Assembly: GCA_016169945.1 (NCBI GenBank)
Contig: JADLSH010000013.1
Coordinates: 248,800-312,799, forward strand
Source: Trachythela sp. YZ-2020
Lineage: Eukaryota > Cnidaria > Anthozoa > Malacalcyonacea > Clavulariidae
DNA length: 64,000 bases
Direction: 5' to 3'
The notes under the pieces were generated by a model. It did no database searches. It saw only the letters and a program-made list of their open reading frames with translations, and was not told the DNA's origin. The position numbers and the translations under genes were made by a program. Of the stretch, positions 45,976 to 57,425 are shown in pieces (position 1 is the stretch's first letter; every line of letters begins with the position of its first letter).

Positions 45976-47089
45976 ATACAGACCTAAGTCGACATTCGTA
46001 TCGAACTTCGAGTTGTCGTATTTACTCGTTTAAGCACCTTTATCCTTTTAATTTTCTTCATGTAAATTACTTGAGTAAATTTGCCGAATTCCAGCACGGG
46101 TCCATGACTTCATTTGCAGCCGACATTTTAGACTCACACCGTTTGAGTTCTCTCCATTATAGAAAATATTTTACCAAATTCTGGGAACGGCAATGTTCAC
46201 CTTTCTATTGCGTAAAATCCTGAAGCGAATTCCAAACGAATATGCCAGAAAATTGAATATTTCGGCAGTTTTTCGCTTCCAACATGACTATATTTTATAT
46301 TGTTTTATAATGTAAACAAAACATGACTTCCCGACTTGACGTCATCGCGGCTATTCGTACTCAGCCTATATATCATTCGAATTGTCTCGTCACGGCTGAT
46401 TTTTGAAAAAAATGGTAATTGTGACATATGCACTTTTAATAGTAACCCATTTCTAATTTATGAAACGGGGCCTCGCTGCTGAGTTTATTCACACCTACAC
46501 TTCCATACCATATACCGATCATTGCCACCGCAATATCCTCAGCAAGCTATCCAAAAATATGTGTTTTATACAGTTGCGCCAGTAGAAGCGTTCTAAAAGT
46601 GCTTAGTGAGATCATGCATTCTATACAATGCAAAATTGAGATAAATGACTTACTAATTTCGCTACATCCTTATTGATTTTGTTCATGATTGTTGCCAAAT
46701 CTTGTAGCAGAATCAAGAATGTATGAAAATGTTTGTCTGATATACTAAGATCATGACGTTCTTAACAATGCACTACTGTACATATGCTGTTCCATATTGA
46801 AATTCCCCTAGAAATTCCCTATGAGCGTAGAAGTAAATTTTTTGGGTTATTGAGGAGATACACGTTTCTATACCGGACAAAAAATGAAACCAGCGATACC
46901 ACAAATATTGATAACAAATATATTGATAATAAATTCAGATTTTTAAACTTTACTTTTCCCTTCGAATCTTTATTTGCAATGTTTTTGAGGTTAGGCTTTC
47001 ACTTGTACTTTTAAAATTTGAACGAAGGAGCATCTCTAGACGACATGAGATTGCTCAGCACTTTAAATCTTGAACAATACACAGATGCA
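45976..47089. other. Non-coding stretch, nothing recognised
   Basis: AT-rich. Frames at 45972-46223 and 46784-47014 show no known motif. No tandem repeat or inverted repeat of note. Confidence 0.4.
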
Positions 47090-48112
47090 AATCGGCCAAC
47101 TAAATTGGGGTTTTCCTTGACCTTAAGAAGGCTTTCGATACAGTAGATCACGAAATACTACTAAAAAATTAAACCTTTATGGGGTGAAAGGATCTGCTCT
47201 CAATTGATTCAGATCTCACCTATCAAACAGAAAACAATATTGCCAGGTAAATGACCACCTTTCCCATCCACTAGAAATGGTCAGCGGTATACCTCAAGGA
47301 TCCATACTTGGACCACCACTGTTTCTAATATACCTTCCCAATTGTTTAAAATATACTAGATGTAACATGTTCGCTGATGATACACAAATTGATACATCTA
47401 GCAGTAATATTGATGCGATTGCTAACATATTGAATAAAGACTTGGCAAACGTTTCTGATTGGATGAAAGCAAATAAATTAAGTCTAAATGCAAATAAAAC
47501 AGAATACATGGTTATAGGTTCTCATAAAAGACTTCACCAAACTCAACATGATCCACCAATCACTTTGGACAATGATCATAAAATAGTTAAAGGTACAAAA
47601 TCGCTTGGATTAATGATAGATGAGACTGGGATGAGCAGGTAAAATTAATTACGAAAAAAGTAAATAAGGGCTTGAATGCCATTAGGAGATTACGGGAGTT
47701 CTTTGACATAAAAATATTGACTACCGTGTATCAAACTTTAGTACAACCATACTTCGATTATTGTTCCCAGGTTTGGGGAGGCTTCGGTACCACACTTTGT
47801 GATCGACTACAGCGATTACAAAATAGAGCTGTTCGTATTATTACAAAGAGTGGATACGAAGTTCGATCTGTAAACCTACTAAAGCAACTTGGTCTGCCTA
47901 ACCTTGAAACAAGAAGAAATCAACATGAATCCAAGACCCATGAATACCAAACGAGACAAGCCAAACACGATTTCCTACAACCAAAGCCTAAAACAAACTC
48001 CCTGAAAAAAGCACTTAGTTACACGACCTGTTGGAACATCACTTTTTTTTGTATGTATTTTTGTGAAATAGTACTGTGTTTAAATAAAGTTTAATAATAA
48101 TAATAATAATAC
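47090..48112 (+). mobile_element. LINE with reverse transcriptase domain, 5'-truncated, frameshifted
   Basis: From about 47110 the plus strand encodes VFLDLKKAFDTVDHEILL, a stop-broken linker, SNRKQYCQVN, then an open frame 47277-47642 with SGIPQGSILGPPLFLIYLPN, the catalytic box MFADDTQI and WMKANKLSLNANKTEYMVIG. A frameshift near 47640 leads to 47672-48094 with LVQPYFDYCSQVWGGFG and LQRLQNRAVRIIT. It ends in a (TAA)n tail at 48093-48112. A CR1/jockey-clade element, inactive. Confidence 0.9.
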
Positions 48113-48185
48113 CTATGTTGTGTTTGCACGCATTACAAACGCATGCTTTAATAATAATTTATGTTGTAGCCAGTAACGCACTGTG

Positions 48186-48298
48186 ACTGGGCGCGCAGAT
48201 CCAAATCACGCGCGCAGTGGATCCAAATCACGCGCGCGTTGGATTCATATTTGGCGGGCGCTGGATTTAAATCACGCGCGCGTTGGATTCAAATCACA
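48186..48298. repeat. CG-rich tandem repeat, about 25-bp unit
   Basis: Four to five degenerate copies of gcgcgcgttggattcaaatc between two LINE 3' ends. Markedly richer in CG than its surroundings. Confidence 0.8.
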
Positions 48299-50530
48299 AA
48301 TTTGTCTTAGGTTTTGGTAGGTAAAGCTTTTGATGGTTATTTCGTAGTGGTAAGTTTGGTTGACAGAGATATTAAACATCTGTGTTAAATATTCTGGAGC
48401 CATACCCTTAAATGCTTTGAAAGTCATCACCAATTCTCGCTTTTTAAGTATTGATTGCATTCTTGTCCATTTGAGCATTTGAAAGATTTTAGAAGATCGT
48501 TCGTCTAAGCCTGAACTAGTAATGACCCGTGCTGCACGCTTTTGTAGTTTAAACTGACATTTTTTTCGGCGTGCATGCGTTTTATTACCATCATGCCATA
48601 TAGTTGAGCAGTAGTTGAAATAAGGGAGTACAAGTGACTTGTACATCATCTGTAGGGTTGTTTGAGGTACGTAAGGCTTTATCTTTCGTAACATAGCTAT
48701 AGAACAAGAAATCTTTTTGGATTGTTTTTCTACAGTTTTGTCCATTGTAATTTGTCGTCTATTTCTAAGCCTAGGACCTTTTTCTTGTAAACTCGTTTGA
48801 TTATATGATCTCTAATTTTAATAATAGGATCATTTTCTATCTGTTTTAGGCGCTTTTCTGAGCCGATTAGCATATACTCGGTTTTTTCTTCATTCAACGT
48901 TAATTTGTTTGCATCTAACCAAGTCTTAACGTTTTGGATTTCCAGTCCCAATTTATATTCAATTTCGGAAGAAGACTCTCCAGTTGTAGTCAAACTTGTA
49001 TCATCAGCAAACATGGCGGGTTCAGTTATTTCTAAACTATTTGGTAAATCATTTATATAAATTGTAAATAGGAGTGGCCTTAAGGTTAGATCCTTGTGGG
49101 ATGTCGCATGAAATGTTTTGGAAGGTTGATAGCGAGTTACTTACTTTGCATACTTGTTTCCTGTTACTAAGATACGACTGAAACCATGACAGTGCTAATC
49201 CACGAATCCCATAACATTCTAATTTGGATAATAGAATTTTATGGTTTATTGTATCAAAAGCTTTTTGAGGTCCAGAATAAGACACAATTAATCAAGCCAG
49301 CATCCATGTTTGCTAACCAGCTGTTAGTTACATGAAGTAATGATGTTTCAGTTGAATGATTTGCTCGAAAACCAGACTAAATTTAGATATTATTTGGTGG
49401 TGTTCCATGTAGTTCATCAATTGTACATGCACAACTTTCTCAAATACTTTGGGGAACTACAGAAATGACAGAAATCGGCCTATAATTACTGCATGGAGTT
49501 TTCTCTTCTGATTTATGGATATAGGTGTTACTTGGCAATTTTCCAGTCATCTGGAAAAATACCTGTCTTAAGAGATTGGTTAAATATATATGTTAGTGCC
49601 TCAACAATTGCACTACCAGCGGCCTGCAATATTTTTCCAGAAATTTTGTCATAGCCCGATGATTTAGCAGTTTTCATTTTCCTAATTTCCTCCGTAACTT
49701 TATCATGGGATATAGTTTGAAATACAAAGTTGTGTGGTGTATGTGTTACAAAGGACAGTGGATCGACATCACTTGGGTCTATATTCTCGGCCAAACATGT
49801 ACCTATGCGTGAAAAGAAACTATTTAATTCATTAGCAATATTATCATCTCCTACAATTTTCCCTTCATCTCCTACAATTTTCCCTTCATCAACAATCAAT
49901 TCATTAATTATAGTAGTTTTTATGCATTGTTCAGCAGTTCGTTATCAATTTCCAATTCTCTTTGTGGTCCTTGCATGCATTTAGTTTACTTTTATAATAA
50001 TTGCTTTTTGTTTCTTTGATTGTTTTATTTAGGTTGTTCCTACAATGTTTATACTCATTAAAATAATAGATTGAGTTATGGGTGACCGCTTTAATTTCCG
50101 TAGTTATCCAGGGGTTGTAAGTGCTTCTAACTTTCCTTTGTCTTAGAGGTGCATGCTTATTAGCTAAAGAGAGAAATATAGTTTTCCATACATTCCAAGT
50201 CTCATTTGGGTCATCACGATGATAAACATTATTACCAAAGGCTTGTTTCAAAGGCTTGTTTCAAATCACTTTCAAATGCTCGACTGTTAAAATTTTTAAA
50301 TTGCCTAGTTTCAACAATTTTTGGTTTTCCTTTTAGCGTAGTAATTTTGCGGCAAGTATACACTAGACTATGGTCGCTATATGACTCCAGAAGCAGTAAC
50401 GTTCGTATATTTCCCAATTGAGTTATAATAACATCTATCAATGTTCTTGTGTTAGCTGTTGCGCGTGTAGGTTCCTTAATGAGTTGTTTTAACTGGTATA
50501 AACATCCATTAATTCAATTAATTTATTTGT
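48270..50530 (-). mobile_element. LINE with partial endonuclease and reverse transcriptase, inactive
   Basis: Read on the minus strand from 50530: the end of an exonuclease-endonuclease-phosphatase domain (LIKEPTRATANTRTLIDVI, SYSDHSLVYTCRK), a linker (50251-49931), the pre-RT region with KMKTAKSSGYDKISGKIL, then QKAFDTINHKILLSKLECYG, DIPQGSNLK, MFADDTSL, WLDANKLTLNEEKTEYMLIG and LVLPYFNYCSTIWHDGNKTH. Frames 48745, 49014, 49285 and 49899 are separated by small indels. A short internal duplication (GKIVGDE) sits near 49860. It ends near 48270, facing the LINE at 47090-48112. 5' truncated. Confidence 0.9.
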
Positions 50531-50589
50531 ATTACCCTTGTAGTGTATTAAACAATGCGGCTACAATATCAATAATTATTTTGAAGCCC

Positions 50590-51045
50590 TCTTCTCTCAT
50601 AACCTCCTATCAAATACGTCCTCCTTTCTAACTAGCCCTCCTTTTAGATGAAGAAGTCTTTAAGCATTCATCCTAGTACGCCTCCTCTCGCTATGAACTA
50701 AGTCCCCGCTCTGTATATAATCCCCCTTTTAGATGAAGAAATATTTAATTCCACTCCCTCCCCTATCAAATACATCTCACCTTTCCCGCTAGTCCCCTGT
50801 TAGGTGAATAAATATTTAATCCCACCTATAGAATACCCCCCTCCCCCTATTAAATACATCTCACCTTTCTAACTAGTCCCCTTTTAGGTGAAGAAATATT
50901 TAATCCCACTTCTATAATAACCTCCCCTACCAAATAGTACCATGCTATGTACCCCTTTCTACCCAGCTCCCCATTTAGGTGAATATATTTTAAGCCTTCC
51001 TCCCTAATAAGCCCCCTCCCCTGTAATAATACCCCCATACACACA
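50590..51045. repeat. Degenerate minisatellite, about 70-90-bp unit
   Basis: Five to six copies of a module containing ctttctaactagtcccctt, ttaggtgaagaaatatttaa and tcccctatcaaatacatctc. C/T-rich on the plus strand. No coding content. Confidence 0.85.
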
Positions 51046-51379
51046 AGAACAGAAATGCTTTGATAAGATTTTTGATTTTATTTATACATATTGTACCGTG
51101 CTTAAACTAATTACGTTTTAAATAATATCCATATTGGAGAATAGATTAAACTGGCCCTATTTAAATATCCCTATTTTTCAAGTGGCGCGTTTTAGTAAAA
51201 CTTCTACAGTATTGGCGTCTAAATATAAAGCCTCATGAGGATGAGAGTTGATGAAGGACAAAGAAAGTCGCAACTCCTGTTCGCGTTTGTCCACCAACTC
51301 TCATTAACTTTGAGCTGGTTTAAATTTTGACTTAATGTTTTTGCTCGTTTGACAGGTACGCGTGGTAATATACAGTACA

Positions 51380-51903
51380 GTCACAGAGTAGACACTATAA
51401 AGAGGTTTCACTGTGTATCAAATCCTAATGTTTTGAGCGTAACCGATGCTTAGCCAGTGCGCAAAGGAGAGGCTCTCACCCCCCCGAAAACATTCAAAAT
51501 GGAGGGCATTTTTAGACGTAAAAATACCGCAAAAATTCGATTTAACTATTTAATGTTGTTAATCACAACTTCAGTCAAGGTAAACCGTTATAAAGAAAGT
51601 AACAAGGGTTTCTTATGCCGGTTATTTTCCGAAAATATCGGCCGCCATCTTGTTCGGGGGGGTGAAGGCCTCTCGTTACCGCACTGGCTAGGAACGTGGC
51701 GGCCGGCCGATAATTTAAGAAAATAAAGAAAAAAACAAAAATCGAGAATAATGTCATTTGGAAATTCAAAATAGGAATAAAACAAGACGAGTTTGAGAGA
51801 CTGTGAATTTTCCACTCTATTTTAAAGTCATCATCAGACAGAATAGCGTCCGGTTACGCATTTTGCCTGAAGTGAGACCTCTGTATAGTGTCTACTCTGT
51901 GAT
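51380..51903. mobile_element. Middle MITE of the nest
   Basis: Inverted ends cacagagtagacactataaa (left) and tatagtgtctactctgtg (right), extending to gaggtttcact against agtgagacctc. No coding capacity outside its own insertion. Confidence 0.8.
51451..51690. mobile_element. Inner MITE of the nest, 240 bp
   Basis: Ends tagccagtgcgc and gcactggcta. Just inside, gaggctctcacccccccgaa is mirrored by ttcgggggggtgaaggcctc. Confidence 0.78.
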
Positions 51904-52045
51904 ACAGTCAACTCTCATGCAACTCTTGTTCTCGTTTGACCGGGGCATCAGAGTTGATGAAACACTCATGCAAACTCCGCTTGCTAACTCTCATCAACTC
52001 CTTCATCCTCGTTTGCAACTCTTATCCTCGTTTGACCAAGGCGCA

Positions 52046-53279
52046 AAAATACGAACGCACAACACAAACATATAGAACAATATATCACTTACATCACTTG
52101 CTGCTGGCATTCCCATTAATGTAGGCTGGTCCTTGCAAAAGTATTTCCTCAAGGTGTGATGTCGACTGTGTCTTTCCATACTTCAATTTCTTCTTCTTTT
52201 TCTTCTTCTCGTCGGAACCAGAACATACTGACAGAATAGAAGATATATATCCAAATATATATAATAGAAAACAATGTAACTCTCAGACTATATATATAAT
52301 TGTATACAAAAGCAATCTCGCAACTCTCAGAATTTCGCTGTGAACTCGAAATGAACTCTCGAAATGAAGCAACTAGCGAGAAACAATAGCTAATGAACGC
52401 GCGTTTGGCCAATCACGTTTGAGAAGCAACTGTGATGACAAGTAATTGGATGATTAACTAGGCGCGCGCGTTTTTTTCCAATTAATTTGCGGCGTGCGTG
52501 AAACATCATTTAAGAATTTTCTTAAAATCATTTCATTATTACCAGTTTGTTTTTCTTAATTCATTCTATTTTAAAAGTTCTTCGCATGCTTTTTGTGGCA
52601 ATGTATAGGATTTGTTTTGGTTTGTGAAACATCCAAAAATGTATATTCGCCGAAAAATTGTGAACATGAATCTCGTTTCACTTTGCCGATATTTTCTTGC
52701 TAAACATGCTCAGAAGGCAACAAAGAAATGAATGAGAATGATAATATCGGTGGAGTGAAACGCGGCCATGTTCACTGTTTTTCTGTGCGTACATTTCGCA
52801 TAACATGGCTCAGTGTAGAAATTGCGTTGCAAGTTGCAGCAAAACTGCCTCATGTAACGTGGCAAAAAGTTAATCGTCGTTTTCTTGTGTACCAACTCTC
52901 AAGCATCAAAGAGACAAAGACCCCAAGAGGAGAAGCAGCAACGATTTGCACAAATAGACGCTGCATATGAAACGAGGGACAAAAGAGGTATAGGTATATT
53001 GTGCTCATGGTTCCTGTTGTGTTAGACAAGATTAAACGTCCTACCTCGAAACACAAAATTTACAGGAAAGACGAGAGGATCGATTTCACGTGAAATTATT
53101 GGCGAGAAAGGTTTTATGATGATTCTTTATATTATTAGACTTCTGCAATAAAATATCGTAAAGGAGCGTCTGGTAATTGTGGAGCGATGATCAAAAAGAA
53201 GGGCTGTTTAGAGGTTTGTGATGCCGTCATTATTCAGCATATATTTTGCTCGCTACTGAATGTAATCCCTTGAACAAAT
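52046..53279. other. Non-coding stretch, nothing recognised
   Basis: Includes a TTCTTC-rich patch (52190-52215) and frames at 52728-52970 (plus) without known motifs. I see no supported gene. Confidence 0.35.
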
Positions 53280-53345
53280 TACATTTCACGACCCAACGTT
53301 TTGACACTCCAGTCTAGTGTCTTCATCTAGTTTGATCTAAAGTCA
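53280..53345 (-). ncRNA. Degenerate hammerhead-like motif
   Basis: The minus strand reads ctagatga, a perfect 6-bp stem gacact/agtgtc, then caaaacgtt. This resembles ctgatga ... gaaac-gtt of Penelope-associated hammerheads with core changes, so it is likely inactive. Confidence 0.4.
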
Positions 53346-53607
53346 TACCATAGCTTGTTATATACTCCAGGATACAACGTTGCTCCAAGGATCGTCCAAC
53401 ATGGTGGAGATGCTCCTAGGCTCCTGCTTTCCATATTTTCTCTAGGAGAACAAATTAGAAAGAACTGTTAAAGCTATCCAGTGTAAATACAATAAAGTTT
53501 CTTCAGTTTTGTATATTTCATATAGTGAATTCATCATTCTCTGGCGACCTCGGCGTGTTGGGACGAAGTTTCACTGATCACATCAAGCCGGATGGCAAAA
53601 GAGATAG

Positions 53608-53640
53608 GTACAGTATTTAGTTTAGTTTAGTTTAGCTTAG

Positions 53641-53671
<31 letters not shown>

Positions 53672-53680
53672 TAGTTTAAA
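53608..53680. repeat. TTTAG pentanucleotide repeat
   Basis: About ten copies of tttag with one tttagc variant. Confidence 0.92.
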
Positions 53681-53749
53681 GTGTTAGTAGACGGAATACC
53701 TATCGTTTAGGTTTTCAGACCTAGTTTAGATTATTATTATTATTATTTT

Positions 53750-54227
53750 ACATCGAGACATGATTCTGTATTGAACTTTCTCGCAAAAACATTTCAAACT
53801 GTAAATACGTATAAACTATATGCTGACCTACCTGGATTTAGAAGCCCTTCAATAATAACTGGTGATATATATCTGCCAGATTTACTACTAATTACTCCTA
53901 ATGAATCTCTCTATATCCTCGAACTTACTGTTGGATTTGAAACTAACTTACACAACAACGTTGAACGCAAGAAAGCCAAATACAAATATTTAATTGAAGA
54001 ACAAATTGATTGCCATCCGTTGAATTTGTAAACTTGTCAATCAGCTCTCTCGGTGTTTTCGATAAAGAATGCTTTCCTTTATAAAAATGTTTGACAATGT
54101 AGGCTTTGATAAAAAACACCAACAATATTGCATGAAAAAGATAATGTCCATCGTAATTAGAACGACATATTATGTTTTCTGCTGTAGAAACAAGGAGTGG
54201 ACCAATCCTGAACTGCTTAACTTTTAA
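53750..54227 (+). pseudogene. Relic of a retroelement nuclease-like C-terminal domain
   Basis: TSRHDSVLNFLAKTF and LYADLPGFRSPSIITGDIYL lead into PDLLLITPNESLYILELTVG then NNVERKKAKYKYL. The pattern D ... ELTVGFE ... K resembles a PD-(D/E)XK restriction-like nuclease, which some LINE and Penelope-related proteins carry at the C-terminus. After a stop, the pieces VEFVNLSISSLGVFDKECF and MFDNVGFDKKHQQYCMKKIM, then RTTYYVFCCRNKEWTNPELL and TAA at about 54227, continue in other frames. So it is one domain broken by at least two shifts. No reverse transcriptase lies next to it. Family assignment is tentative; pseudogene status is well supported. Confidence 0.6.
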
Positions 54228-54483
54228 TATGTATAATCATTTGTCTATAATTCTTTCTGCACAAAATCATTTGTCTATAATTCTTTATCAGATTTAAAAT
54301 GCGCGGCGATTGTCGAGCGTTAAAGATCTTGTAATGTGCATTGAATTGCTTCAAAAGCGAACATTTGATAGGCTATTGGCGAAGTAATTTTGGAATTCAA
54401 CGTTTTCTAAGCCGAGAAAATGGGCGTTTTATCAAATTGCTTTTTCTAGCTTGACTAAAGTCACAGTATTTTTGTTTTGTTAG

Positions 54484-54949
54484 GCAAAGCAACAACTAAA
54501 GTCTGATAAACTACATCAAGACTTGATGGATGGAAAGAAAATTGAAGGTAACAATGATTTTAAACTTGACAGTGAACAAGCATGGGTGGCCATTTACCCG
54601 TTTTGTTCTCGACAGTCTTGGGGTCAACATGGGTAGTGAAAGATACTGCGGTGTGGTGCCCTCCAACCTTGAATAACTGTGTAACAATGCTGCAACAACG
54701 CACCTCCCTCAATATTTGGACCTTTTCAATGCCATTGAGGTCAACGCATGGGTTGCAATCGATATTCAATACAGTCAATAATCGATACGATCACTTTCCT
54801 ATAATAAACATTATATATTCAAATTCAAATTCAAACAACAGAATCATTTGTCGTTTTTAGGAAAAGTTAAGTGACGACGATTTATGAAGATGAAGACAAA
54901 TATGCTGATGGTGTCAATCCACCTCGACAGAAGTTTGACAGCAAGAGGT
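54484..54949 (+). other. Two possible exons of an unknown gene
   Basis: 54484-54547, after TTTTGTTAG and before GTAACA, reads AKQQLKSDKLHQDLMDGKKI. 54876-54949, after AAGTTAAG and before GTAATC, reads TTIYEDEDKYADGVNPPR then QKFDSKR. They join in frame. The second acceptor is weak, no further exons were found and I do not recognise the protein. Could be chance. Confidence 0.25.
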
Positions 54950-55136
54950 AATCCAGAGCTAGTGTCCCAATGTAGCATATTAAGTTAAGAGGGACATTAT
55001 TTCTTACAGAAAACTAGACTCTTCTACAAGCTGAACAGAACATCTCTCTAATTCTATGAACATTTGTTATGTAGAAGAACAACTGTCCGAAATTTACGTA
55101 TCCGAGAGGATACGGCGAAGCCTCGAAGGTATATGA

Positions 55137-55385
55137 ACTGTCTCATCAACTTGTTATATCAGTATGTGTTCGCACTGCTTGTTCCCAGCTTGTTGACAAG
55201 TTGTCGACGGCTTGTTGACAACTTGCTACAGGATTTGACTCAACAGACTTGTTACAACTTTTTAACAAGTTGTGGTGACAACCTAGCAACTTGATAAAAT
55301 GACAACATTATTACAACTTGTTGACAAGCTTGCTACAGGTCTGTTGCGAACACATCTTGTTGACAGTATGTGTGAGATTTTTCCA
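55137..55385. repeat. Dispersed copy of the module that starts each array unit
   Basis: Same series of words as at 9588, 12944 and 31426: caacttgttat, cagcttgttgacaagttgtc, ttacaacttgttgacaagct and gcgaacacatcttgttgaca. It stands alone here, so the module is a dispersed repeat that predates or seeded the array. Self-complementary words (acaagttgt, acaacttgt) suggest a foldable, non-coding element. Confidence 0.85.
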
Positions 55386-57240
55386 TGTGTAGGATCGGTT
55401 GCCTGTATTAAATAAGTTGTATGGAATCATATTAAGTTATTGTAATATTTTTGTTTCCAATTGTATTTGTACAACTTGGATCCAAATTAATTCGTCGTAT
55501 TATGATCCGAAAACGAGATCAATGAGATCCAATTCAATCTATTTTGGTCAGAAAAGATACATATAGAGTCAGGAATTAGGAATTAGAGTATTAGCGTTGG
55601 GTTTTGTTGGCCAACAAAAGGTCAACACACTCGCTCCAGGCCCGCGAGTATCGCAACGCGCACCAATATTATATAAATTTATTATGTAAATAAATATAAC
55701 AAAAACGAGAAATTAAACATAGAAAAGCTGTTTACTGCTGAAATAAACAATATTTAAGTATTGAAAACTGTGACATTTAATACCCAACTGACTTAACAAT
55801 TCAACAGTTCGGTAAGTTGCTTAGTTCAATGTATTTGTTGCTTGCAGATCATAAATACAAATATCTTAATAACATGTGCTCAGGAACTACAGTAACAGCT
55901 ACCATTTTAGATAAGTTCAATGTACTAAATTCAACACTGGAACTTTCTAACGCAACCGATAAGCACAACTCGTAGTAAGTATAGTAGAAAAGTTATTTGT
56001 GTATAAATTCCGTTATTTCCATTCGAAAGGATGGTTAAAAGTCTAATCAATTTTCGCTCTGATTGTCTTACATGTAAATACAATTCGATATTAGTTTGGA
56101 TTCACTTTTTATCTTATCTTTTTTGCCCAGTAATATAACAGTACTTCAACCTGGAACCATGACTGTTTGCCATATTTTTATGATAAATATTTGGCTTGTG
56201 AAATGTGAGTTGGTAACTAAGCAGTATGATATGAGCACTGCAATCATTGAATCGATGATCAACAAATTGATATCAATTTATAATATAAGACAATATAATG
56301 AATCAATTGACTTTCAAAATCAATAAACAGTTGATGGTTCAAGCTTTTTGTGGTTTTCTTGATCGGTATTGGATTATTGATAACAGTCAATAGACCAATC
56401 GTGTGGGATTGATGTGATTATCAATGAATTGATGAACATACAGCTTTCGGTTGGTATAGATTTGTGATCTTGTGTTGAAATATAGTGATCAACAGGCCCA
56501 AAGGGAGTTATCTTGATCGTCAGTTCTGGCTTGACCCAGAATGAAGATAAAAGCCCACTAGAGTTTTTAAGACTTTTGTGCCATAACACTCTCGTAAAGC
56601 CAGGCTGCATCTTTGTTTTTAGTTCTTCTATATATTCTTAAGTTCTCTAGTTGTTTGTTAATTTGATGATTCAATTAATGTTTCGATAGATCATTTTAAT
56701 AGTGCACACTGTGTGGCGAGATTGACATTACCAAATTTGCTCCCATCAGCCACAAGCAGATTTATTGTTTCCAGGCGTCACTGATTTTTTAAAAATATGA
56801 TAAAAATCGATAGCAATCGACAAATACTGATTGCATAGCAATCAATGATTATTGATTGACAGACTGAATTTTGCTGACTATCAATTGGTCATTGATTGGC
56901 GAATACTAATCAATATTGATTGAGTTAATTGCTATTGATTGATTTTGATTCATCGATTGGCTTTGCCAAAATATCGATTTTAATGGATTGCACAATGCCA
57001 GGTTAGATACAGCTTAAAACAGTTTGAAATTAATTCTCTGTTATTTATTTCTCTTACTGTATTTGCAAATATCTTAGCAAGATTATGGTATACATACATA
57101 CATACATTATTCAGCTCACTCCCCATTGGGCTAAATTGAAAGTGACCGATTACATGAAGTATCTGGCTTACCTATATTATGTAACTTAACCTACATTATT
57201 TATTTTTACAATTGTGTGATATTACTTTCCTAAATCTGTC
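55386..57240. other. Non-coding stretch with attgatt-rich sequence
   Basis: 56230-57000 is dense in imperfect attgatt and aatcaat words in both orientations, strongest at 56810-56970. A catacatacatacat run lies at 57088-57106. No supported gene. Confidence 0.4.
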
Positions 57241-57244
57241 TATC

Positions 57245-57425
57245 TGTAACCCACCCAGTCAGCACTTTCCCTGTGGGAGAGCAAGAGTGCCCGGAGAAAA
57301 CCTACGACTTTCGACAGGCGTTGACTTACTCTTTTCACATGAGTGTGATGAGTGTCCTCAACGAGAATCGAACTCAAGACTCAGAGGTGAAGGCGCTTGC
57401 TCTGACGACTGCATTTTCACCTGAA
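57245..57425. repeat. Probable dispersed repeat
   Basis: cactttccctgtgggagagc, cccggagaaaacctacgact and actcttttcacatgagtgtg are words I associate with a repeat common in marine invertebrate genomes. No second copy lies in this window, so this rests on memory. The open frames over it are not genes. Confidence 0.4.

Larger units (their letters stand above)
51236..52045. mobile_element. Outer element of a three-level nest
   Basis: Left part (51236-51375) and right part (51905-52045) carry the gatgagagttgatgaa and aactctcatgcaactc modules of 5600-5815. They are separated by a younger insertion. Non-autonomous. Confidence 0.7.

Noticed and set aside
56230..57000. Replication origin or regulatory array in the attgatt-rich region
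   Set aside because: The words are irregularly spaced and degenerate; low complexity explains them.
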